Assembly: GCA_035936835.1 (NCBI GenBank)
Contig: DASYVT010000146.1
Span: forward strand, 1 to 58,001
DNA: 58,001 nucleotides
Source: Candidatus Methylomirabilota bacterium
GTDB taxonomy: Bacteria; Methylomirabilota; Methylomirabilia; Rokubacteriales; CSP1-6
Direction of reading: 5' to 3'
In this document: positions 10,401 through 17,815 of the stretch, piece by piece
Layout: each line of letters opens with the position of its first letter
Position numbering within the stretch: the stretch's first letter is position 1
The notes under the pieces: generated by a model
Told to the model about the DNA's origin: nothing
The model's input: only the letters and a program-made list of their open reading frames with translations
Databases searched by the model: none
Position numbers and translations under genes: made by a program

Positions 10401-10830
10401 CGAAGAGCGCCATGATGCCGTCGCCCATGACCTGGTTGACGGTGCCCTCGTACCGGTGGACCGCCTCCATCATCCGTTCGAGCACCGGATCGAGGAGTCG
10501 CCGGGCGTCTTCCGGGTCGCGATCCGCGAGGATCTCGAGCGAGCCGCGAAGATCGGCGAAGAGCACGGTCACCTGCTTCCGCTCGCCTTCGATCGCCTCG
10601 CGCGCATGGATGATCTTCTCGGCGAGGTATCGCGGCGTGTACTCGTGCGGGTCAGGGGCGGTCTGCGGGGTTCCGGCCGCCGCCAGAGGCGCGCCGCAGT
10701 CGGAGCAGTAGGTGTTGGCGGGTGCGTTCAGGCTGCGGCAGGTGGGGCACGTCCGGCCGAGCGGGGCGGAGCATTCCCCACAGAACCGTGCGCCGGCGGG
10801 CGATTCATGCCGACACCGGGGACACTGCAT
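7444..10830 (-). CDS. Adenylate/guanylate cyclase domain protein with AAA ATPase and TPR repeats
   Basis: 1128 aa cytoplasmic regulator. Domains in order: two zinc ribbons (CPRC...CGEC and CPTC...CSDC, residues 3-50); a class III cyclase domain (about 80-270) with VTVLFADLRGS and VMGDGIMALFGAP supplying the metal Asp residues, and VGQTTHLAGRME; an STAND/AAA ATPase (about 285-560) with Walker A GEPGVGKSR and Walker B LCLVIEDLHWID; then a long alpha-helical TPR-like region to the end. Family members are thought to make a cyclic nucleotide or act as signalling scaffolds; the input signal is unknown. It stands alone with 181 bases separating it from the next gene. Confidence 0.9.
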   Translation of the reverse strand: MQCPRCRHESPAGARFCGECSAPLGRTCPTCRSLNAPANTYCSDCGAPLAAAGTPQTAPDPHEYTPRYLAEKIIHAREAIEGERKQVTVLFADLRGSLEILADRDPEDARRLLDPVLERMMEAVHRYEGTVNQVMGDGIMALFGAPLAHEDHAVRACYAALRMQDSIGSLAEDLRQRHGLSVQIRVGLNSGEVVVRSVGGDLRMDYTAVGQTTHLAGRMEQLAPPGQIFLTEHTLRLVEGYVAVKSLGPVPVKGLAAPVAIYELSGPGPIRSRLQLAAARGLSRFVGREAELGELSAALEQARGGHGQVVALVGEPGVGKSRLVREFTTVHLSAEWRVLEAFATSFDTSAAYLPMISLLRGYFDLQEWDDARAIRDKVTAALLDLDQSLLGALPALLTLLDLPVEDLAWEGLDPRQRRQRTLDAIRRLLIRESQRRPLCLVIEDLHWIDPEAQAVLDALVESLPAARILLLVTYRPEYKQGWSRKSYYAQIAVHPLQHGMAEELLRDLLGDGADVATLRAQLIERTEGNPLFLEESVRHLVETSALYGERGAYRVGRRADTVEVPATVQALLAARIDRLPTEDKRVLQCAAVIGKDVPLPLLEAIAEVSDDELRRSVHQLQAAEFLYETSLFPIFEYTFKHALTLDVAFGTLLQDRRRALDARLVETLESIAGDRTAEQVERLAHHAFRGGVWGKAVTYCREAGARAFARSAHRTDVRYFEQALQAFEHLPKNPDTLAQGIDLRHELRTALSPIGEYGRMLDVLTEAEGLARTLGDQRRLGLTLSFLTNFFVLRGDFERAITYGEDARRIAAGLDDPTLLVPAAAVLSLAYFYGPGDHAKAIALGEETRRLLTGDLERKRFGMAFPPSVYSRTVMTWSLAEQGQFAHGLAVGLEGLRIAEGLNHPHSEVFALLGIGTLHLKRGDFAEAIQTLERGKAICETADLPPVFLEVALPLGSAFAQAGRANDAVALLDRAVSRAIALKSRLGHWLRSGGMAEAYLAAGRADEALPLAELFLDITTMMNARGPMAWARHLLGAVAANVGPEAFDRSERELGAALAAAESLGMRPLAARCHLTLGDLYLRMGRRQQAASEFSAAVEIFGAADMPHWLGQAERALKDGLRAGNIES

Positions 10831-10866
10831 GGTGGTCTGAACGCTACTCCCCGCGCTGTAAGTGAG

Positions 10867-12051
10867 TCAAGCGCCGAGCGCGACGGCGCCGGCCGCCGCG
10901 AGGCGGTGGATCTCATCCTCGGCGTAGCCGAGCTCGCGCAGGACCTCGGCGGTGTGCTGGCCGAGGAGCGGGGCGGGGCGGCGGATCGAGGCGGGAGTCA
11001 ACGACGCGCGGGCGGGGAAGCCCAGCGCGTGCACCGGACCCAGCCCCGGCTGGTCCATCTCCGTGACGAGCCCCAGGTGCTTAACTTGAGGGTCCTCGAA
11101 GACCTCGTGGAACTCGTAGACGGGCCCCGCGGCGATCGAGGCCGCCTCGAAGCGCTCGACCCACTCCGCCGTCGGCGCCTTACTGAGCCGCGTGTCCACG
11201 TACGCCTGGAACTCGTCGTAGCGCGCGGTGCGGTCCGCATTGGTGGCGAAGCGCGGGTCGGTCTCGAGCTCGGGCTCGCCGAGCGCGCCGCAGAAGCGCC
11301 CCCACTGGTTCGTGTTCATGATCACGATGTTGATGTAGCCGTCCTGCGTCTTGTACGCCCCGCCCGGGGCGATTGCCGGGTTGCGGTTGCCCTGGCGCGT
11401 GGGCCGGACGCCCGTGTCGAAGTAGATGGCGGTGGGATCGGGCAGCAGCGACAGGCTGGAGGCCAACAGGTTCACGTCGAGGTACTGGCCGCGGCCTTTG
11501 CTGAAGCGGTGGACGAGCGCGGCGCAGACGCTGCCGAAGGCCACGAACGCCGCCGAGAGATCCGACGTGGAGCCGGCCACCCGCGTCGGCGGATCGCCGG
11601 GATGGCCGGTGAGCGCCATCAGGCCGCTCATGCCCTGGGCGATGGTGTTGTAGCCGGGGCGTTTCGCATGCGGCCCCGTCTGGCCGAAGCCCGTGACGGA
11701 GACGTACACGACGGCCGGGTTCACGGCGCTCACTGCCTCGTAGCCCAGGCCGAGCTTGGCGGCCACTCCGGGCAGGAAGTTCTCCACGACCACGTCGGCC
11801 CGGCGCGCCAGCTCGAAGGCGACCTTGCTGCCTTCCGGGTTCTGGAGGTCGAGCGCGATCCCGCGCTTGTTGCGGTTGATGGCGCCGAAGGACGCGCTCA
11901 TCCCATTCCGTCCTCGGAGCACGCGCAGGTCGTCGCCCGCCGGGGGGCGCTCGACCTTGATCACGTCGGCGCCGAGGTCGCCCAGGAGCGCGGCGCAGTA
12001 CGGTCCCGCGATCACGCGCGAGAGGTCGAGGACGCGGATGCCGTCGAGCAT
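10867..12051 (-). CDS. CaiB/BaiF-type (family III) CoA-transferase
   Basis: 394 aa, full length for the family. These enzymes move CoA between carboxylic acids through an Asp-bound intermediate. Seen here: [27 protein letters not shown] at the N-terminus, [10 protein letters not shown], the catalytic-Asp region [10 protein letters not shown], and [12 protein letters not shown] further on. ATG 12051 was chosen; GTG 12057 is a possible alternative and would overlap the upstream stop by 4 bases. Acyl substrate cannot be inferred. It is the last gene of the minus-strand block headed by a Liv transporter. Confidence 0.92.
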   Translation of the reverse strand: MLDGIRVLDLSRVIAGPYCAALLGDLGADVIKVERPPAGDDLRVLRGRNGMSASFGAINRNKRGIALDLQNPEGSKVAFELARRADVVVENFLPGVAAKLGLGYEAVSAVNPAVVYVSVTGFGQTGPHAKRPGYNTIAQGMSGLMALTGHPGDPPTRVAGSTSDLSAAFVAFGSVCAALVHRFSKGRGQYLDVNLLASSLSLLPDPTAIYFDTGVRPTRQGNRNPAIAPGGAYKTQDGYINIVIMNTNQWGRFCGALGEPELETDPRFATNADRTARYDEFQAYVDTRLSKAPTAEWVERFEAASIAAGPVYEFHEVFEDPQVKHLGLVTEMDQPGLGPVHALGFPARASLTPASIRRPAPLLGQHTAEVLRELGYAEDEIHRLAAAGAVALGA

Positions 12052-12053
12052 GG

Positions 12054-12308
12054 TCACGAGGCAGGCACCGCCCGGCCCCGCGCCCACTCGCGCAGGTCCT
12101 CGACCTCCTCGGCGCGCGTGACGGACAGGGGCTTGGTCGCCTTGAGATCCTCCAGGATGTGCTCGGTCGAGAGTAGGGCGCGCCGCGCGAAGGCCGTGTA
12201 GAGCGCGGCCACGACGGCCTGCTCGACGCGCTCCTCCTCGAGCGTTTCGATGGCGATGAGAGGCGTGCGCGAGGTGATGAGGATCTCGAGAGTCCGGAGC
12301 GCGTCCAT
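12054..12308 (-). pseudogene. Internally deleted remnant of an AAA+ ATPase (Ycf46-like)
   Basis: An 84-codon frame. The first 30 residues ([19 protein letters not shown]) resemble the N-terminal segment of Ycf46-type AAA+ ATPases, and the rest ([18 protein letters not shown], then [19 protein letters not shown]) resembles their extreme C-terminus. Everything between, including Walker A and B and the second region of homology, is missing. The two ends are fused in frame, so this looks like a large in-frame deletion of a protein of about 500 aa. It keeps a clean stop and abuts the CoA-transferase. Product either non-functional or a mini-protein. Family assignment is from memory of motifs and not confirmed by search. 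Confidence 0.6.
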
Positions 12309-12331
12309 ATCTGCTTTTCAGTCTGGCATGA

Positions 12332-13576
12332 TCACGCGCCGCTGCGCCAGAACTCCCTGCAGGTGCGTTCGTGTTCGAGGGACAGCCGTCCGGCCTTGAC
12401 GACGAGCCGGCGGGGCGCCATGGTCGTCACGACCTCGGCCGCCCGCTCCGTCTCCCAGAGCACGAGGTCGGCCCGGGCGCCCACGCGGAGGCCGTAGTCG
12501 GGCAGCCGGAGGATTCGCGCGGGGTGTTCGGTCAACATCGCGAGAACGTCCTGGACATCCCTTTCCGTCCCCATGTGAGCGGCCGCCGTCATGAGATAGC
12601 CCATGAGGGCCAGGTCGCCCGTGCCCATCGGGGTGAAGGCGTTCAGGATGTTGTTGGTCGCCGCCGCCACGGTCACGCCCGCCGCCAGGAGCCGCTTGGC
12701 CGGCGCCACGCCGCGCCTGACGTTCCTGACGTCCTTCCGCCCCATGAGGTAGAGATCCGTCGCGGGCAGGATGATGACGCCGACGCCCGCGTCCTTGAGG
12801 ATCGCGGCGGCCCGGTCGAGCTCGTTCGGCGCGAGCGCCGCGAGCTCGCTCGCGTGCCCGACGGCGACGCGCCCCTGCCAGCCGAAGCGCACGGTCTGCT
12901 CGGCGACGTAGAGGACGTCCATGTGCTCGGGCTCGTCGAAGAAGTCGATGTGGAAGTCCACGTCCACGTCGAACTCGCGCGCGAGGCGGAAGACGATGTC
13001 GATCTGGGCGTGGGCGTCCGTGTCGTTGTACGGGCAGCCGCCGATCAGATCAGCGCCGTTCCGCAGCGCCTGCCCGAGCAGGCCTTCCGTTCCGGGCGAG
13101 CGGAGGATGCCCTCCTGCGCAAAGGCGCAGAGCTGAAGGTCGATGGCCGGCGCGTACTCGCGCTTGAGCTTGGTGAGCGCCTCGAGGCCCTTGAGGCCCA
13201 CGATGGGGTCGATTTCGACGTGGCTGCGCATGGCCGTGGTGCCGGCGCGCACGGCCTGGTCGAGGACCCGGCGGGCGCGGGCGCCGATGTCCTCGACCGT
13301 GAAGCGGCGCTTGGCCTCGGCGGTCACCCGGAGCGCCTCGGCCACCGTGCCTTCGATCGAGGGCGCCCGCTCGGAGAGGAGCGCCTTGTCGAGATGGATG
13401 TGAGCGTCCACGAGCCCCGGTGTGAGGACCCGGCCGCCGCAGTCCACGGCGCGGTGGGCCGGGTGGCCCGTCAGCGAGCCGATCTCGGCGATCTTGCCGT
13501 CGAGCGTGCCGAGGTCCACGAGCCGCCCGTCGGGCAGGCGACAGCCCTGCAGCAGGAGATCGAAGGACGGGACCAT
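12332..13576 (-). CDS. Cytosine-deaminase-like amidohydrolase
   Basis: 414 aa metal-dependent hydrolase of the CodA/isoguanine-deaminase branch. HIH metal site in [14 protein letters not shown] (residues about 58-60), a His in MRSHVEIDP, a further His in [11 protein letters not shown] and [10 protein letters not shown]. The C-terminal site that holds the last metal or catalytic Asp in cytosine deaminase reads [14 protein letters not shown], with Asn in place of Asp. The enzyme could hydrolyse a cyclic amide or deaminate an N-heterocycle; the substrate is not predictable. It lies between the DUF2877 gene (20 bases) and the AAA+ remnant (23 bases), same strand as the Liv transporter. Confidence 0.82.
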   Translation of the reverse strand: MVPSFDLLLQGCRLPDGRLVDLGTLDGKIAEIGSLTGHPAHRAVDCGGRVLTPGLVDAHIHLDKALLSERAPSIEGTVAEALRVTAEAKRRFTVEDIGARARRVLDQAVRAGTTAMRSHVEIDPIVGLKGLEALTKLKREYAPAIDLQLCAFAQEGILRSPGTEGLLGQALRNGADLIGGCPYNDTDAHAQIDIVFRLAREFDVDVDFHIDFFDEPEHMDVLYVAEQTVRFGWQGRVAVGHASELAALAPNELDRAAAILKDAGVGVIILPATDLYLMGRKDVRNVRRGVAPAKRLLAAGVTVAAATNNILNAFTPMGTGDLALMGYLMTAAAHMGTERDVQDVLAMLTEHPARILRLPDYGLRVGARADLVLWETERAAEVVTTMAPRRLVVKAGRLSLEHERTCREFWRSGA

Positions 13577-13596
13577 TTATCTTTTGGCCACGCGGG

Positions 13597-14427
13597 CTAT
13601 CGCCGGGCCACGCGGGCCTCGAGCGCGCGGCACCCGAGGCGGATGCCGCAGACGGTGTCGGCCCCTGAGGTCGCGCCCATCGCAAGCAACCGCCTGGCTG
13701 CGTCCGCGGCGGATTCGTCGGAGAGGGCGGTCAGGAGGGCGAGGACGGGCTCGGCGAATCGCCCGTCGAGGGCCTCGAGGAGAAAGTCCCGCGCCAGATC
13801 GGTAGTCCGGCTCCGGGCCGCCTCGGCGAGCCGGTCGCGCTGTCCCGCGTGCGGCGCGAGCCAGCCGGGCGCCAGACGATGGACCGCGGCCAGCGCGCCG
13901 AGCACGCAGTCGTCTCCCGCGGGTGTGAGGCCCTCGCCGAACCCGATGAGCGCGCAGGCGGCGTCGGCGAATGCGCGGGCGTCGCCTGCCGCGATGCCGC
14001 GGGCCAGCGCCTGCCGCGTCCGCGCGCCGGCTGGGGAGCGCAAAGCCTCCGCGCCCGCCCGGTCGGGCAGGGCATCCGCGGCGAAGCCAAGCGGGCCGTT
14101 CGGCATCTCGAGCGCCACGCGCTCGGCGTCCCGCCAATCGAAGGCCCAGCGCCCGATCGGCATCCCGGGCGCCACGGTTCCGCGCGGGGGCAGCCGATCG
14201 AGCGCGATGGCGAACGGCGCCGCGAGCGGTCCCGGGCCGTGCAGCGTCAGCAGGTGGCCGTCACGCCAGAGGACGTTGACCGCGCGCTCGAAGACTGAGT
14301 GGACGAGGCCCGTCTTCTCGGGCTCGCGCGAGAGCCGCTCCAGCGAGACGCTTCCCAGCCGCATCACGCGCAGGGGATCGAGGACGGCGGGCTGCTGCGG
14401 CGGGGCAGGCATGGCGGATGGCATCAT
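13597..14427 (-). CDS. DUF2877 (AllH-like) protein
   Basis: About 276 aa. The family signature is clear: LIGFGEGLTPAGDDCVLGAL around the middle and MGATSGADTVCGI near the C-terminus. DUF2877 includes AllH, one component of the AllFGH oxamate carbamoyltransferase of allantoin breakdown; other members are uncharacterised. AllF- and AllG-like partners are not seen in this window. Start uncertain: ATG 14427 is used; TTG 14451 would overlap the livF stop. Context (amidohydrolase, Liv transporter) fits carbamoyl or ureide metabolism, which is inference. Confidence 0.8.
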   Translation of the reverse strand: MMPSAMPAPPQQPAVLDPLRVMRLGSVSLERLSREPEKTGLVHSVFERAVNVLWRDGHLLTLHGPGPLAAPFAIALDRLPPRGTVAPGMPIGRWAFDWRDAERVALEMPNGPLGFAADALPDRAGAEALRSPAGARTRQALARGIAAGDARAFADAACALIGFGEGLTPAGDDCVLGALAAVHRLAPGWLAPHAGQRDRLAEAARSRTTDLARDFLLEALDGRFAEPVLALLTALSDESAADAARRLLAMGATSGADTVCGIRLGCRALEARVARR

Positions 14428-14447
14428 AGTCGCCGCCGGCCGGGCCT

Positions 14448-15188
14448 TCAAGGCGCGCCCGCGCTGGCGCGGCGCCCGAGGTACGCGTCGATCACCGCCG
14501 GATTGCTTCGAACCTCCCGGGCGGGGCCTTCGAGCGTGATGCGCCCGCGCTCGAGGACATAGGCGCGGTCGGCCAGTGCCAGGGCCTGTGCGGCCATCTG
14601 CTCGACCAGCAGAACCGTCACGCCTTGGGTTCTCAATCGCTCGATCACGGCAAAGATCTCCCGCACGAGGATGGGCGCCAGGCCCAATGACGGCTCGTCG
14701 AGCAGCAGCACGCGCGGCCTGGCCATGAGCCCGCGCGCCACCGCCAGCATCTGCTGCTGGCCGCCGGAGAGAGCGCCGGCGGGGAGCTCGAGCTTTTCGG
14801 CGAGGGCGGGGAAGAGGGTGAGTGCGCTCTCGAGGTCCGCGCGGACCGCCGCAGCGTCACGCCCGCTCGGGCGCGCCAGGGCGCCCAGCATGAGGTTGTC
14901 GCGCACGCTCTGGTCCGCGAAGACGCCGCGCCCCTCGGGCACGAGCGCGATGCCGTGCCGCGCCACCCACCACGAGGGCCGGCCGGCGATGTCCCGGCCG
15001 TCTGCCACGACGCGACCCGCGACGGGACGGAGGACACCGGCGATGGTCTTCAGCAAGGTCGTCTTGCCCGCGCCGTTGGCCCCGATGACGCAGACGATCT
15101 CCCCCGGCCGGACGTCCAGCGTGACGTCGTGGAGGATGGCGACGGCGCCGTAGGAGACGCGGAGCCCGGAGACCGCGAGCGCGCTCAA
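14448..15188 (-). CDS. livF: Branched-chain-amino-acid-type ABC transporter ATPase (LivF)
   Basis: 246 aa. Walker A GANGAGKTT, signature LSGGQQQML, Walker B VLLLDEPSLGL and the LivF-typical VPEGRGVFADQSVRDNL are all present. It energises uptake by the membrane pair encoded upstream. The start is TTG 15188, overlapping the previous stop; no better start fits the family N-terminus (LAVSGLRVSYG). True substrate may be an amide, ureide or other small polar compound, since Liv systems are diverse. Confidence 0.93.
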   Translation of the reverse strand: MSALAVSGLRVSYGAVAILHDVTLDVRPGEIVCVIGANGAGKTTLLKTIAGVLRPVAGRVVADGRDIAGRPSWWVARHGIALVPEGRGVFADQSVRDNLMLGALARPSGRDAAAVRADLESALTLFPALAEKLELPAGALSGGQQQMLAVARGLMARPRVLLLDEPSLGLAPILVREIFAVIERLRTQGVTVLLVEQMAAQALALADRAYVLERGRITLEGPAREVRSNPAVIDAYLGRRASAGAP

Positions 15189-16945
15189 GGCGCTCCGCCC
15201 AGGTAGGCCTCGATCACCGCCCGGTCGCGGCGGATCGCGTCAGGAGTTCCGTCGGCGATGACCCGCCCGTAGTCGAGCACCGTGATCCGGTCCGAGACGG
15301 CCATCACGAGGTCCATGTGGTGCTCCACGAGGATCACGGCCGGGCCGCCTTGCTGGCGGAGCGTGGTCAATTGCTCGTCCAGCGCCGTGATCTCAGCGGG
15401 CGAGAGGCCCGCTGCCGGCTCGTCGAGCATCAGGAGCAGGGGCCCTGTGGCGAGCGCCCGCGCGATCTCGAGCTTGCGCCTGAGGCCGGCCGCCAGCGCC
15501 TCGGCGGGCTCTTCGGCCACGTCGGCGAGCCCGAGCGCTTCGAGCAGCGCCTGGGCGCGCGCCTGGATCGCGGCTTCGCGAGCGCGGGCGCCGGGCGTCC
15601 CGGCGAGCGCGCCGAGGACGGCGCCGAGCCGAGGGCCCGCGACGCCCACCGCGACGTTCTCCCTCGCCGAGAGACCGCCGAAGACCTGCGCTGTCTGGAA
15701 GGTGCGGGCGATGCCAAGGCGCGCGACCGCGTAAGGCGGCAGCCCGTCGATGCGTCGGCCCCGCAGGGCGAGCCTGCCGCTGTCCGGCGCGTAGTAGCCC
15801 GAGAGCACGTTGACGAGCGTCGTCTTGCCCGCGCCGTTCGGGCCGATGACCGCGTGAATGCTTCGGCCGTCGACCGCGACGTTGGCATCGGCGAGGGCCG
15901 TGACGCCGCCGAACGCGAGGCTCACTCCTTCTGCGGTGAGCAGCGGACCGTGCGGCTGCCCCTCACCCCGGCCCTCTCCCCTCTGGGGAGAGGGCGTCTT
16001 GGAGCCTCTCCCCTGGAGGGGGAGAGGCCTGGGTGAGGGGGTGCGACTTCCTGCGCGCCGCGCTTTCGAGACCTTGCCTACCACGCCTTCGGGCAGCCAG
16101 TAGATCGAGACGAGCAGGAGCGCGCCGTAGAGGATGAGACGGTAGTCCAGGAGCCTGGTCAGCAGCTCCGGCAGGATGGTGAGCGCGAGGCTGCCCGCGA
16201 CGGGGCCGGCGATGCGCCCGAGCCCGCCGAAGAGGAGAGCCAGGAGGAAGAGGATCGAGGTCTGCAGCGTGAAGCTGTCGGGCGAGATGTAGCCGTTCAG
16301 GAACGTGAAGAGCGCTCCTGCCGCGCCCGTGAACGCGGCCGAGACGGTGAACGCGGCGATGCGCACGTAGTAGGAGGACAGCCCCAGCGACTCCGCGGCG
16401 ACCTCGCTGCTCTTGACCGCGAGGAAGGCGCGCCCCCAGGCCGAGCGGCGAAGGTTAGCGGTGAGCCAGAGCGCCAGCGCGGCCGCCAGCATCACCGTCC
16501 AGTAGTGGGTGCGCAGGGCGGGCTTGGGGATGTTGAAGATTCCGCCGGGCCCGCCGGTGACCGAGCCCCACTCGATCAGCACCCCCTCGACGATCAGGCC
16601 GAAGGCGATGGTGACCATCGCGAGATAGGGCCCGGAGACACGGAGCGCGGCGGCGGCGACCGCGGCGCCGACGACGGAGGTGACGACGATGGCCGCGGCG
16701 ATGGCCGCCCACTCGCCCAGCCCCGCGCGTGTGGCGCAGAGCGCGGCCGTGTAGGCGCCGAAGGCGTAGAGGCCAGCGTGGCCGAGCGAGGTCTGGCCGG
16801 TGAAGCCCACCAGCACGTTGAGCCCGGCCGTCACGATCGTCAGGAGCCCGACGGACATGGCGACGTAGAGGTAGTACGTGTTGGACGTGAAGAGCGGAAT
16901 CATCGCGGCCGCGGCGGCGAGGGCGGCCCAGCCCAGCCGGTCCAT
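15185..16945 (-). CDS. Fused Liv permease-ATPase (LivM-LivG)
   Basis: 586 aa. Residues about 1-303 are a LivM permease with eight or more hydrophobic segments and the family stretches GFTGQTSLGHAG and LALLFGGLGRIAGPVAGS. Residues about 342-586 are a LivG ATPase with GPNGAGKTT, LLLMLDEPAAGLSP and EHHMDLVMAVSD. The ABC signature is atypical (LAAGLRRKLEIA, where LSYGQ is usual). The linker (about 304-341, with repeated TPSP and GEGRGEG patterns) is not protein-like; it is the in-frame translation of a palindromic DNA repeat at 15959-16040. ATG 16945 overlaps the livH stop by one base (TGATG). Fusion through a repeat is unusual; sequencing error is unlikely because the frame is open throughout. 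Confidence 0.9.
   Translation of the reverse strand: MDRLGWAALAAAAAMIPLFTSNTYYLYVAMSVGLLTIVTAGLNVLVGFTGQTSLGHAGLYAFGAYTAALCATRAGLGEWAAIAAAIVVTSVVGAAVAAAALRVSGPYLAMVTIAFGLIVEGVLIEWGSVTGGPGGIFNIPKPALRTHYWTVMLAAALALWLTANLRRSAWGRAFLAVKSSEVAAESLGLSSYYVRIAAFTVSAAFTGAAGALFTFLNGYISPDSFTLQTSILFLLALLFGGLGRIAGPVAGSLALTILPELLTRLLDYRLILYGALLLVSIYWLPEGVVGKVSKARRAGSRTPSPRPLPLQGRGSKTPSPQRGEGRGEGQPHGPLLTAEGVSLAFGGVTALADANVAVDGRSIHAVIGPNGAGKTTLVNVLSGYYAPDSGRLALRGRRIDGLPPYAVARLGIARTFQTAQVFGGLSARENVAVGVAGPRLGAVLGALAGTPGARAREAAIQARAQALLEALGLADVAEEPAEALAAGLRRKLEIARALATGPLLLMLDEPAAGLSPAEITALDEQLTTLRQQGGPAVILVEHHMDLVMAVSDRITVLDYGRVIADGTPDAIRRDRAVIEAYLGGAP
15959..16040. repeat. Palindromic repeat inside the livM-livG fusion gene
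   Basis: 82-bp inverted-repeat element. The outer arms CCCCTCACCC (15959-15968) and GGGTGAGGGG (16031-16040) are perfect. Inside are two hairpins: a 10-bp stem at 15972-15981 with 15985-15994, and a 9-bp stem at 16005-16013 with 16019-16027. This CCCTCACCC/GGGAGAGGG type is common as an intergenic repeat in GC-rich bacteria; here it lies in coding sequence and is translated. Confidence 0.9.
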
Positions 16946-17814
16946 CACACCCGCCTCGACGGCTTGTCGCCCATTAGTCCCCACGGCTTCAGGATCAGCA
17001 CCAGGATCACGAGCCCGAAGCCCACGATCTCGCGCGCGCGGGTGGAGATATAGCCGGCAGTGAAGGCCTCGACGAGCCCGTATCCGAGGCCCGCGATGAC
17101 GATGCCGGGCGCGGAGGTGAGCCCGCCGATGATGGCGACGGCGAAGGCCTTGAGCCCGATGATGGTGCCCATCTGCGGCGCCACGTTGAGGAGCGGCGCC
17201 AGCAGCACTCCGGCCACGCCGGCCAGGATGGCCGAGAGCGCGTAGGAGGCCATGACGGCGCGGGGGATGTTGATGCCCATGAGCCCGGCGGCCTCGCGGT
17301 TCCAGGCCACGGCCTTGAGCTGCTTGCCGTACGAGGTCCGGTGGTAGAAGAGCTGGACCACGCCCATGAGCAGGAGCCCCACCACCGGCACCAGGAGCTC
17401 TTGAGGATAGAAACCGGCCGAGCCCACGAAGATGGGCTTTTGCATGAACGGCGAGGGGAAGGCGCGCGCGTCCTTGCCGAAGGTCAGCTGCGCCACGTTC
17501 TCCGCGATGATGCCGACGGCGATGGTGGCGAGCAGCCAGGCGGGCGAGGCGCGGAGGAAGAAAGGGCGGACGGCGATGCGCTCGACGAGGGCGCCGTAGC
17601 ATGCGAGCGCGGCCAGCGTGATCACGAGGGCGAGGGGGAAGGGCCAGCCCAACGCCACGAAGACGGTGTAGGCGACTACGGCGCCCGCCATCACGGCGTG
17701 GCCCTGGGAGAAGTTCATGGTGCGGCTGGTCGCCCAGGTGATGTGGTAGCCGAGGGCGACCAGCCCGTACATGCTGCCCAGGGCCAGGCCGGTGACGACG
17801 AGCTGGACGAGCAA
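16945..17814 (-). CDS. livH: Branched-chain-amino-acid-type ABC permease (LivH)
   Basis: 289 aa inner-membrane permease, very hydrophobic throughout. LivH hallmarks: TGLALGSMYGLVALGYH at the N-terminus, NFSQGHAVMAGA, and near the end AIIGGLTSAPG followed by GLVEAFTAGYIS. It pairs with the LivM half of the fusion protein. Start TTG 17814 is used since it gives the family N-terminus; the gap to the livJ stop is one base, so translation is coupled. Confidence 0.93.
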   Translation of the reverse strand: MLVQLVVTGLALGSMYGLVALGYHITWATSRTMNFSQGHAVMAGAVVAYTVFVALGWPFPLALVITLAALACYGALVERIAVRPFFLRASPAWLLATIAVGIIAENVAQLTFGKDARAFPSPFMQKPIFVGSAGFYPQELLVPVVGLLLMGVVQLFYHRTSYGKQLKAVAWNREAAGLMGINIPRAVMASYALSAILAGVAGVLLAPLLNVAPQMGTIIGLKAFAVAIIGGLTSAPGIVIAGLGYGLVEAFTAGYISTRAREIVGFGLVILVLILKPWGLMGDKPSRRV

Positions 17815-17815
17815 G

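Noticed and set aside
9214-12201. Very long plus-strand open frame opposite the cyclase and CoA-transferase
   Set aside because: Antisense shadow of well-supported minus-strand genes in GC-rich DNA; the translation is low-complexity Arg/Ala/Gly/Val-rich with no family motif.
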